DNA of 5,366 nt, taken from positions 1-5,366 of the forward strand of contig JAGYMO010000371.1 of the NCBI GenBank assembly GCA_018400255.1, written 5' to 3'. This stretch comes from Deltaproteobacteria bacterium (GTDB taxonomy: Bacteria; Desulfobacterota; DSM-4660; Desulfatiglandales; B25-G16). Positions 1 to 5,366 of this stretch are shown one piece after another. Made by a program: the position numbers and the translations under genes. The notes under the pieces were generated by a model that searched no databases, had not been told where the DNA came from, and saw only the letters and a program-made list of their open reading frames with translations. Position 1 is the first letter of the stretch. Each line of letters begins with the position of its first letter.

Positions 1-110
1 GTTTCGCCGATTCGCTTCGCGAACGGTGGGGCTTAGTGGTGCGACATCCCGGCTATAGGCGCATCCATCCACGGCTAAAGCCGTGGCTTTCTGCGGCCGG
101 GGTAAAGGGC
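1..110. repeat. GC-rich palindromic stretch, possible dispersed repeat or mobile-element end
   Basis: This stretch is visibly richer in G and C than the AT-rich leader that follows it. It holds two hairpins: CCG-A-TTCGC / TTC / GCGAA-CGG at 7-26 (one bulged A), and a perfect 7-bp stem at 69-86. One frame stays open from the left edge to a TAA at 135-137; its translation includes PRLKPW, which is simply the second palindrome read as codons. From general familiarity, palindromes with the core CCACGGC..GCCGTGG occur as dispersed repeats and near the ends of IS200/IS605-type elements in several bacterial phyla. No transposase, target duplication or gene tail is recognisable, so the assignment rests on composition and hairpins only. 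It could equally be the 3' untranslated region of a gene to the left. Confidence 0.35.
69..86. terminator. Perfect hairpin CCACGGC-TAAA-GCCGTGG
   Basis: Arms at 69-75 and 80-86 are exact reverse complements around a TAAA loop. On the plus strand the stem is followed by CTTT (87-90), a very short T-run, so it could be a weak terminator for a gene entering from the left. It could also be a repetitive palindrome with no such role. It lies about 90 bases before the LarA-like gene, and shares the octamer CCACGGCT with the larger hairpin downstream of that gene. Confidence 0.45.
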
Positions 111-120
111 ATCATACTAT

Positions 121-158
121 TTGTGAATGGTATCTAACAGTCACTTAATAAATACAAT
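121..158 (+). promoter_or_regulatory. Weak candidate promoter region for the LarA-like gene
   Basis: This AT-rich leader contains TTGTGA at 121-126, a fair -35-like hexamer. It is followed 18 bases later by TTAATA at 145-150, a poor -10 match. A better -10-like hexamer, TACAAT, lies at 153-158, but has no convincing -35 partner and would place the transcript start only about 10 bases before the start codon. No operator-like inverted repeat or riboswitch fold was noticed. The gene must be transcribed from here or from further left, since its right-hand neighbours run the opposite way. Confidence 0.2.
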
Positions 159-175
159 ATAGCAGAGACTTTAAC

Positions 176-1438
176 ATGGAGCTTCCAAAGATTGCATTAA
201 TAGGGCAACATTTTAACCCAATAAAAATCGAGGATGTAAATGGTCTGATTATCGCGGAGATGTCGAGACTAAGGCTTGGAGAGAAAATTAAACACGGCGA
301 GTCTGTTGCTATAACAGGTGGCAGCAGGGGGATTGCCAATATCGATATCATAACAAAAATCGTCGTGGATGAACTTAAGGGGCTTGGCGCCAAACCATTT
401 ATTTTTCCATCCATGGGTAGCCATGGAGGGGCTACTTCCGACGGTCAGATTAGTGTGCTTGAGAGGTTTGGAATAACCGAGAAAAATATGGGCTGCCCTA
501 TTCGGAGCACAATGGATGTAAAGTACTTAGGTGACGCTGTAGACGGATATCCAATATACGTGGATAAATATGCATCGGAGGCAGACCATATTGTGCTTAT
601 AAATCGCATTAAACCCCATACTAAATTTAAAGGCCCCCTGGAAAGTGGACTTATGAAAATGATGGCTATTGGCATGGGCAAACAGAAAGGGGCGGAATAT
701 TACCATAAGGCAGCGGTAAAATTTACCTTTCAAAAAATAATCTCTACTGTAGGCCTTGAGGTAATAAAAAAATGCCCTATCCTGTTTGGTCTGGCGATTG
801 TGGAAAACGGCTATGATCAAACGAGCATGCTTCAGGCGATATTACCTGACGATATCCCTGAGGAAGAGGAAAAATTATTATCCATAGCAAAGCAGAGAAT
901 GGCACGTCTTCCCTTTAATGACATTGATGTGCTTATAGTTGATGAAATCGGGAAGAACATTTCCGGCACAGGTATGGATGTCAATATTACAGGCCGCAAT
1001 CGAGATATCCTCGGTGATTTCACAAAAGGCCCCTTTATTAAAAGAATATTCGTGAGAAATCTTTCCAGAGAAAGTGAGGGAAACGCACTTGGTATTGGGC
1101 TTGCGGACTTTACCACCACGAGGCTTGTAAAAAACATGGACATAAAGAAAACCTATATCAACTGCATCACCGCCATAAGCCCTGAAAAAGGATCGATACC
1201 TATATATTTTGATACAGACAGAGAGGCCATCAAGGCATGCCTTTGGACTATCGGTGGCGTTTCCGCCCCTGAAGTCAGGCTTGTATACATCAAAAATACC
1301 CTGGAGCTTTCCAGAATGTATGTCTCAGGAGCATTTAAAAAAGAGTTACATGAACGAAAGGACCTGAAAATACTTAGTAGATGGGAAGATATCCCTCTAG
1401 ATACTAATGGTAATATAGCGTGCCGCTTTGATGAGTAA
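176..1438 (+). CDS. LarA-like (DUF2088, lactate racemase fold) putative nickel-pincer-cofactor isomerase
   Basis: A 420-aa protein, the usual length for the LarA family, with no signal peptide or membrane segment, so cytoplasmic. LarA of Lactiplantibacillus plantarum interconverts lactate enantiomers with a Ni pincer nucleotide bound to Lys184. By spacing, the equivalents here are R51 (GSRGI; LarA R75), H83 (GSHGG; H108), H148 (KPHT; H174), pincer lysine K161 (SGLMKMM; K184) and Ni ligand H177 (EYYH; H200). The K-to-H spacing is exactly 16, as in LarA. A second conserved block, DEIGKNISGTGMD, follows at 256-268, where K260 may match LarA K298. These motifs place it in a LarA-homologue subgroup distinct from true lactate racemase, whose substrate I cannot name. 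The ATG at 176 is preceded by a weak GAG (165-167) with 8-nt spacing, and the N-terminus fits family proteins. No larB, larC or larE cofactor genes are in the window. Family confident, reaction not. Confidence 0.88.
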   Translation: MELPKIALIGQHFNPIKIEDVNGLIIAEMSRLRLGEKIKHGESVAITGGSRGIANIDIITKIVVDELKGLGAKPFIFPSMGSHGGATSDGQISVLERFGITEKNMGCPIRSTMDVKYLGDAVDGYPIYVDKYASEADHIVLINRIKPHTKFKGPLESGLMKMMAIGMGKQKGAEYYHKAAVKFTFQKIISTVGLEVIKKCPILFGLAIVENGYDQTSMLQAILPDDIPEEEEKLLSIAKQRMARLPFNDIDVLIVDEIGKNISGTGMDVNITGRNRDILGDFTKGPFIKRIFVRNLSRESEGNALGIGLADFTTTRLVKNMDIKKTYINCITAISPEKGSIPIYFDTDREAIKACLWTIGGVSAPEVRLVYIKNTLELSRMYVSGAFKKELHERKDLKILSRWEDIPLDTNGNIACRFDE

Positions 1439-1455
1439 CGGCCAGGGAGAATCAA

Positions 1456-1490
1456 GTGGAGCCCCCACGGCTTGCCCGTGGGGGCTCCAC
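1456..1490. terminator. Strong hairpin between convergent genes, probable bidirectional terminator
   Basis: A perfect 15-bp inverted repeat: the left arm at 1456-1470 (GTGGAGCCCCCACGG) and right arm at 1476-1490 enclose a 5-nt CTTGC loop. It begins 17 nt after the stop of the LarA-like gene and lies 22 nt beyond the stop of livF, so it is placed to end transcripts from both sides. There is no clean T-tract: ATACCACTAT follows on the plus strand and TTGATTCTCC on the minus strand, slightly more favourable for livF. It may therefore act as a transcript-stabilising or insulating stem rather than a classical intrinsic terminator. Its inner core is shared with the palindrome at 69-86. Confidence 0.65.
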
Positions 1491-1512
1491 ATACCACTAT
1501 AAAGCTTTCAGC

Positions 1513-2217
1513 CTATAAACCCAAATATGCCTTTTCAATGTTCTCATTTTGAAGAAGATCAACGGCCCTGCCTTTTAAAATTACCCGCCCGTTTTCAAAA
1601 ACATAGGCCTTTTTTGAAATTCTCAAGGAAATGCTCACATTTTGCTCCGCTAGCAGGATAGAGACACCCTGTTTATGTATCATCTCTATTGCCTTAAATA
1701 ATTGTCCAACAAAAAGAGGCGCCAGCCCTAAAGAGGGCTCATCCATCATTAGCAGCTTTGGTTTGGCCATAAGGCCCCGGCCAATAGCCACCATTTGCTG
1801 CTCTCCGCCTGAAAGCGTATAGGCCTTTTGCCTGCTGCATTTTTTTAAAACAGGGAAAAGACCGTATACCCATTCCAGGCTCTGCCTTCGAACCGCTCGT
1901 GCCCTCTGTGAATACGCCCCCAATTCTAAATTTTCCAGGACACTCATAGAGGGGAATAGAAGACGTTCTTCAGCAACCAGAGATAGGCCCAACCCTACGA
2001 TGTTATGAGAATCTAATCTATCTATGAAAGTATCCATGAACAGGATCTCTCCGGAGCTAGCCCTCAACATCCCCTGAACGGTTTTTATAGCTGTAGTTTT
2101 ACCAGCTCCATTCGAGCCTAAAAAACTCACGATTTCACCTTTTTGCACCTCAAAAGATACATTCCACAGCGCCTGCAACAATCCATAAAATACATTGATT
2201 TTATCCACCTTAAGCAT
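1513..2217 (-). CDS. livF: Branched-chain amino acid type ABC transporter, ATP-binding protein LivF
   Basis: A 234-aa cytoplasmic ATPase, one of the two nucleotide-binding subunits of a HAAT/Liv importer and normal in length for LivF. Motifs in order: Walker A GSNGAGKTT at 34-42, signature LSGGEQQ at 135-141, Walker B LLMMDEP at 155-161 with E160 as catalytic base, and LAEQN at 189-193. In the last motif Q192 occupies the H-switch position; glutamine is usual in LivF (LVEQN in E. coli). The C-terminus IEKAYLGL matches the LivF ending ('AYLGG' type), which separates it from LivG. It is the last gene of the operon. Its ATG overlaps the end of livG by 8 nt and has a good GGAG ribosome-binding site (2225-2228) 7 nt upstream, within livG, suggesting translational coupling. 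All ATPase motifs are intact. Confidence 0.95.
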   Translation of the reverse strand: MLKVDKINVFYGLLQALWNVSFEVQKGEIVSFLGSNGAGKTTAIKTVQGMLRASSGEILFMDTFIDRLDSHNIVGLGLSLVAEERLLFPSMSVLENLELGAYSQRARAVRRQSLEWVYGLFPVLKKCSRQKAYTLSGGEQQMVAIGRGLMAKPKLLMMDEPSLGLAPLFVGQLFKAIEMIHKQGVSILLAEQNVSISLRISKKAYVFENGRVILKGRAVDLLQNENIEKAYLGL

Positions 2218-2965
2218 TCAATGTCTCCTGCTCACCCATTTCAACGTTTCCTATATAGGCCTCCACCACCCTTGGATCATTAGCCACCTCGTTTGGTTTA
2301 CCTTCAGCAATCTTGACGCCATAGTTAAGTACAATGACCCGATGACATAATTCCATGATAACACTTAGAACGTGTTCGATCATGATAACGGTAACCCCAG
2401 AGGCTTGAATCTCTCGGATGGTATCCATAGCACGCACTATTTCGGCAGGTCCCAACCCAGAGAGTACTTCATCCAGAAGTAAAATTTCCGGCGATGTAGC
2501 CATAGCCCTGGCCATCTCCAAATATTTCTTTTCCACTAAGGTAAGGGTTTCCGCGGCATTGTTTGCCTTAGTTCCCAGCCCCATGAAAGTAAGAATATTC
2601 ATGGCCTCGATAACCCGCTTTTTATAGTCGGGCGGATTTATTCTCCCGAAAGATAAGCCTATCAAGGTGTTTTCCAGTGTGGTAAGAGAATTGAAGGGGC
2701 GAACCATCTGATATGTTCTGGCAATTCCGAGGCGGCATATCTCAGAAGCAGGCTTTTCAGAAATTCTTTGACCCTTAAAAAAGACCTTTCCATAACTCGG
2801 CGGTAGTGCCCCGGCAATGATGTTGAATAGCGTGGTCTTGCCTGCCCCATTAGGCCCAATGATACCAATGATTTCGTCTTTCGTAACCTGTATACTGATA
2901 TCCTTCAAGGCTACAAGCCCACCGAAATTTTTAGTAACACCTTCACATTCCAGCAAATAGGTCAT
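2210..2965 (-). CDS. livG: Branched-chain amino acid type ABC transporter, ATP-binding protein LivG
   Basis: A 251-aa ATPase partner of LivF, matching the ~250-aa LivG norm. Walker A GPNGAGKTT is at 37-45, Q-loop Q86 lies in ARTYQMVRPF, Walker B ILLLDE is at 161-166 (catalytic E166), and the H-switch is H198 in MIEHV. The C-terminal PRVVEAYIG is typical of LivG. The ABC signature is altered: LTLVEKK at 141-147 stands where LivG usually has an L-S-x-G-[EQ]-Q type sequence, so the conserved glycine is valine (V144). Similar degenerate signatures (LTL.xxKR.LE.ARA) are known to me in a branch of Liv-type ATPases, so this need not mean inactivity. I chose the start at 2965 because MTYLLECEGVTKNFGG aligns with family N-termini. 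The frame stays open to a further ATG at 3112, but that 49-residue Cys/Trp/Arg-rich extension would lie wholly inside livM. Separated from livM by 7 nt. Confidence 0.93.
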   Translation of the reverse strand: MTYLLECEGVTKNFGGLVALKDISIQVTKDEIIGIIGPNGAGKTTLFNIIAGALPPSYGKVFFKGQRISEKPASEICRLGIARTYQMVRPFNSLTTLENTLIGLSFGRINPPDYKKRVIEAMNILTFMGLGTKANNAAETLTLVEKKYLEMARAMATSPEILLLDEVLSGLGPAEIVRAMDTIREIQASGVTVIMIEHVLSVIMELCHRVIVLNYGVKIAEGKPNEVANDPRVVEAYIGNVEMGEQETLNA

Positions 2966-2972
2966 AGTATTT

Positions 2973-3950
2973 TTACCTTTCCAGTGTTCCCTGTTTCTTG
3001 AAATAATCGATCTTTTCCCCAAAACCAAGACGTTGAACGACCGGCCAAAGCCACCGAGTCCGCAAAATTCCTCCCGGCATGAACAGTCCCAGCAATACCA
3101 GCAACACCCCATAAATGGTTAAATGAAAGTGAGCAACCTTTATCCAAAGTAGCTCTTGTATAAGGGTTATAAATACCGCCCCAACTAAAGGCCCAAGTGT
3201 AATCCCTGTCCCTCCAAGCATGGCTATTACGACCGGACTAAGCGCGATCTCCAGACCAAAGGCGGCCGGAGGGCTAATATAGGTGACATTCCATACATAA
3301 ATTCCGCCCACCAGGCCGGCCGGCACGGAACTGATAACAAGAGACAGGCTTTTGTAAGGGAAGGTAGGGACCCCGAAAGAACGAGCAACCTCCTCATCTT
3401 CGCGGATGCTTAAAAGGGCTAGCCCGAACCGGGAACGGCCCAGGAAATGGCTAAGGATTACTGTTCCACCGGCGGCTATAAGCGACAGGTAATATGCCGG
3501 CACCATATAATCACCAGGTGGCGTTGATATCCCACCAGAACCCCCGGTTACGTGTTGAAGGTTTGAGGCAAAGACCTCCATCAGGCTAATCAAGCCAAAG
3601 GTTGCAAGGGCGAAATAAGCACCTCGCAAGCGGAAAAAAGGATAACTTACGATAGCGGCAAAGGCTGCTGTAAAAATTATAGCCAAAAACAGGGCAAGGG
3701 CAAGGCCAAAATCATGATTGAGCAGTATGGCGGTACTATACGCCCCCAAGCCAAAGAATGTAGAGTGACCCAGGTTCATGTAACCTAAGAAGCCTCCCAC
3801 AATGTCATAACTGAGGGCAAGAGTAAGGTAGACCGCCGTCAAAAAAACCCACATCAAGGCATAGGATGAGGCCGGCAAAGGCAAGGCAGCCAAAACACAC
3901 AAACATAGAATCGCAACCAGGTAAAGGTTTTTCCTCTGTATCCAGCTCAT
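2973..3950 (-). CDS. livM: Branched-chain amino acid type ABC transporter, permease LivM
   Basis: A 325-aa inner-membrane permease that pairs with LivH to form the channel. It is strongly hydrophobic, with about eight to ten membrane segments (roughly 10-28, 30-50, 82-103, 110-128, 151-171, 201-220, 253-270 and 275-292 are clearest). LivM hallmarks include GHSTFFGLGAY at 61-71, LRGAYFALATFG at 108-119, and the cytoplasmic ATPase-docking loop SRFGLALLSIREDEEVARSFGV at 173-194, written here only by position and key residues R183, E184 and E186-E187. It also has GGTGITLGPLVGA at 246-258. The C-terminal tail after 293 is polar and basic. Its ATG overlaps the livH stop as ATGA (4 nt), and GGGAG (3957-3961) lies 6 nt upstream inside livH, so the two permeases are translationally coupled in about equal amounts. 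No disruption is seen. Confidence 0.94.
   Translation of the reverse strand: MSWIQRKNLYLVAILCLCVLAALPLPASSYALMWVFLTAVYLTLALSYDIVGGFLGYMNLGHSTFFGLGAYSTAILLNHDFGLALALFLAIIFTAAFAAIVSYPFFRLRGAYFALATFGLISLMEVFASNLQHVTGGSGGISTPPGDYMVPAYYLSLIAAGGTVILSHFLGRSRFGLALLSIREDEEVARSFGVPTFPYKSLSLVISSVPAGLVGGIYVWNVTYISPPAAFGLEIALSPVVIAMLGGTGITLGPLVGAVFITLIQELLWIKVAHFHLTIYGVLLVLLGLFMPGGILRTRWLWPVVQRLGFGEKIDYFKKQGTLER
2976..2982 (-). promoter_or_regulatory. Ribosome-binding site deciding the livG start
   Basis: Read on the minus strand this is GGAAAGG, ending 10 nt before the ATG at 2965-2963. It sits in the last codons of livM, just before the livM stop at 2975-2973. It supports the short livG start over the in-frame ATG at 3112, which would lie deep inside livM. 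Confidence 0.55.
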
Positions 3951-4819
3951 CGTTGTCTCCCTAAAAGACCTTCGGGTTTAATCATAAGGATCGAGATTAA
4001 TAAAATAAACGAAACAGCAGGAGACCACTGAGCCCCAAACCAGTAAGCCGTTAGGGACTCAGCAATGCCTAAGATAATACCCCCTATCACAGATCCCGTT
4101 AGACTGCCCAATCCTCCCAGCACTACAATAGACATGTATTTTACTGTTAACGGTATCCCGATTACTGGTGTCACGGTAAAAAGTGTTATGTAAAAAACGC
4201 CTGCGGAGGCAGCAATGGCCACCCCTAAGCCAAAAGTCAAGGCTGAAATACGAGATATCGGAATCCCAATCAATTTCGCACCCCCCCGGCACTGAGTAAT
4301 AGCCCTTATGCTTTTTCCCATGTAAGTCTTCTGCAGGTAAAGCTGAATAGAAACGGCCAGGATAAGTAAAAACAGCAGGATGAAAAGCCGTGTTTCCGAG
4401 ATCACTACCCCATATAGCTCAAGCGAAGGTAATGAATAATCGATCCCGGTTATCGGGTGGGGCCAGAAAAAGGAGGTCAGATCTTCAATGACTATAGAGG
4501 CCCCTAAGGTAATGAGAACAGATGCTACAAGCAATTGGTTTGGTGGCTTCCCGCTGATGGGCTTTAGCAGCAGGAGATAAAATCCAACGCCAATTACGAC
4601 AAATAGTGGTATGATTATTATTGCTATGATAAAAGGATTTATACCAAAGTGTAAAAAGATACCGTAACCCACCAAAGATCCAAGCATAAGAAAATCTCCA
4701 TGGGTTAAGTTGAGTATGTTCAGGACACCAAATGTGATGGAAAGGCCGAATGCGGCAAAACCATATATGCCACCCAATAAAATGCCCCCCACCACGACCT
4801 GAAAAAATTGTGACGCCAT
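3947..4819 (-). CDS. livH: Branched-chain amino acid type ABC transporter, permease LivH
   Basis: A 290-aa inner-membrane permease, the expected LivH length. The N-terminus GGILLGGIYGFAAFGLS, then FGVLNILNLTHGDFLMLG (30-47), is the family's best marker (usual form N-[LF]-A-H-G-[DE]). The C-terminal half has LGGLGSLTGSVIGG (234-247) and ends KPEGLLG, equivalent to the common RPQGLFG. The cytoplasmic loop docking onto the ATPase runs from about 163 to 188. Within it the usual R-E-A-A-x-L-x-G-I is RGGAKLIGI (178-186), so the conserved Glu and one Ala are glycines, encoded across a run of seven G on the coding strand (plus-strand C7 at 4281-4287). The ATG at 4819 has only a weak GAG about 11 nt upstream. 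It lies 22 nt after the binding-protein gene with no terminator between, so it is co-transcribed. Identity is secure. Confidence 0.94.
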   Translation of the reverse strand: MASQFFQVVVGGILLGGIYGFAAFGLSITFGVLNILNLTHGDFLMLGSLVGYGIFLHFGINPFIIAIIIIPLFVVIGVGFYLLLLKPISGKPPNQLLVASVLITLGASIVIEDLTSFFWPHPITGIDYSLPSLELYGVVISETRLFILLFLLILAVSIQLYLQKTYMGKSIRAITQCRGGAKLIGIPISRISALTFGLGVAIAASAGVFYITLFTVTPVIGIPLTVKYMSIVVLGGLGSLTGSVIGGIILGIAESLTAYWFGAQWSPAVSFILLISILMIKPEGLLGRQR

Positions 4820-4841
4820 AGCAATCGTAACTCATTCCGTA

Positions 4842-5366
4842 TTACTTCCAGGCTGCCCGTGGGTAGATGTGTTTTCCAGTAGCTGCCTCCGGCGGGTATA
4901 AAACCCTGTAGGAGCCATTCTGGATTTGAGAAGGATAGGTATTGATGGACCCATATCCTGTTTCGTGGAAGTAAACCCTGCCCAAAACCGTCTCAATAGT
5001 AAGGTTCTTTAAGGCATCCATCAAAACGGTATTATTGAGAGTCCCAGCCTTTTGAATACCGGATTGTATGATCTGGAATGCGGCCACCCATACAGGTGAC
5101 CAGGGATACATCGGTTCGCTGATTTCCGCCTCCCTGAGCACATTATGGATGAGGTTGACATCACCTATCCTCATTCCCTCCACCCAGTAAGACTGTCCGA
5201 TTATGGATTCAGCGCTGTTTCCCAAGGGCTTCAAAAAGACCCCGCTGTGATGAATGCAATGGTACTCCCGTGGATTAAGTTTCATCTCCCTGGCCTGTTT
5301 AATAAAATTTACCGCAAAGGGAATGTTTGAAGAAACAAAGACAATGTCGGGGTCTTTTTTCTTCAG
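4842..5366 (-). CDS. Branched-chain amino acid type ABC transporter, substrate-binding protein, C-terminal part
   Basis: The last 174 codons of a Peripla_BP_6 (LivJ/LivK-like) binding protein; the frame is open to the right edge, so the signal peptide and N-terminal lobe are missing. Full family members are about 370-420 aa, so a little under half is present. The visible start, LKKKDPDIVFVSS then FIKQAREMKLNP, is the typical strand-helix of the second lobe ('L+..+PD.vfv......a....kQarem'). SPVWVAAFQIIQSGIQKAG matches the conserved helix near the C-terminus, followed by LMDALKNLTIETVLGRVYF and a YP-containing ending. An internal ATG at 5285 is not the start, because strong family similarity continues upstream of it. 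The binding protein is soluble in the periplasm (or lipid-anchored) and hands ligand to LivH/LivM. The ligand cannot be inferred, since the binding residues are mostly in the missing lobe. First gene of the operon in the window. Confidence 0.9.
   Translation of the reverse strand: MKKKDPDIVFVSSNIPFAVNFIKQAREMKLNPREYHCIHHSGVFLKPLGNSAESIIGQSYWVEGMRIGDVNLIHNVLREAEISEPMYPWSPVWVAAFQIIQSGIQKAGTLNNTVLMDALKNLTIETVLGRVYFHETGYGSINTYPSQIQNGSYRVLYPPEAATGKHIYPRAAWK

Noticed and set aside
3..137. Plus-strand open frame entering from the left edge and ending at TAA 135-137
   Set aside because: The 44 codons match no family I recognise and run straight through the palindrome (PRLKPW is its literal translation). 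A real gene tail cannot be excluded without sequence to the left.
121..145. Possible CRP-type operator (TGTGA at 122-126 and TCAC at 141-144)
   Set aside because: The half-sites are separated by 14 bases instead of 6 and the second is incomplete.
410..427. Hairpin formed by two CCATGG sites around GTAG
   Set aside because: It lies inside the conserved SMGSHGG coding motif of the LarA-like gene, where codon choice explains it.
1641..1651. Gln in place of the H-switch His in LivF
   Set aside because: Glutamine at this position (LVEQN/LAEQN) is the norm for LivF proteins and not a defect.
2966..3112. Upstream ATG at 3112 giving a 300-aa LivG with a 49-residue N-terminal extension
   Set aside because: The extension lies entirely inside livM and is a Cys/Trp/Arg-rich shadow. 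The ATG at 2965 matches family N-termini and has a GGAAAGG site before it.
4485..4835. Minus-strand 116-aa frame starting just upstream of livH, and similar long frames at 527-820, 832-1143, 1153-1497 and 4059-4292
   Set aside because: All are out-of-frame shadows of livH or of the LarA-like gene, with low-complexity or unfamily-like translations.
4842..5285. 147-aa stand-alone protein starting at ATG 5285
   Set aside because: The same frame is open to the window edge and the 27 upstream residues (LKKKDPDIVFVSS...) are typical of the binding-protein family, so this is an internal Met of a longer gene.

Overview
The window holds most of a branched-chain-amino-acid-type (HAAT/Liv family) ABC transporter operon on the minus strand. 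Facing it is a single plus-strand gene for a LarA-like (DUF2088, lactate-racemase-fold) protein. Base composition is middling and somewhat AT-rich in the LarA-like gene, while the first ~110 bases are clearly more GC-rich. Nothing here fixes the taxonomy. A LarA-family enzyme of the 'GSRGI / GSHGG / KPHT' subgroup next to a Liv transporter fits an anaerobic or metabolically versatile environmental bacterium (for example Desulfobacterota or a similar lineage), but that is inference with low confidence.

Layout, left to right. 1-~110: GC-rich non-coding stretch with two hairpins, resembling a dispersed palindromic repeat or the end of an IS200/IS605-like element. ~111-175: AT-rich leader of the LarA-like gene. 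176-1438 (+): LarA-like protein, 420 aa, with all the key nickel-pincer/catalytic positions recognisable. 1439-1512: convergent intergenic gap with a 15-bp perfect hairpin. 1513-2217 (-) livF ATPase; 2210-2965 (-) livG ATPase; 2973-3950 (-) livM permease; 3947-4819 (-) livH permease; 4842-5366 (-) C-terminal part of the periplasmic substrate-binding protein, running off the right edge.

The transporter reads right to left as binding protein, livH, livM, livG, livF, tightly packed (22-nt gap, 4-nt overlap, 7-nt gap, 8-nt overlap), so it is one transcription unit whose promoter lies beyond the right edge. The binding protein captures a ligand outside the membrane, LivH/LivM form the channel, and LivG/LivF hydrolyse ATP. 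Ligand identity cannot be read from sequence; the family carries branched-chain amino acids but also amides, urea, aromatic acids and other small carboxylates. The LarA-like gene is convergent, not co-transcribed, so a functional link (isomerisation of an imported hydroxy acid) is only a hypothesis.

I see no CRISPR array, RNA gene, phage gene or unmistakable new system. Points worth a second look are the unassigned LarA homologue, the two related palindromes flanking it, a G7 homopolymer that coincides with loss of the usual EAA-loop residues in LivH, and the altered ABC signature motif in LivG.
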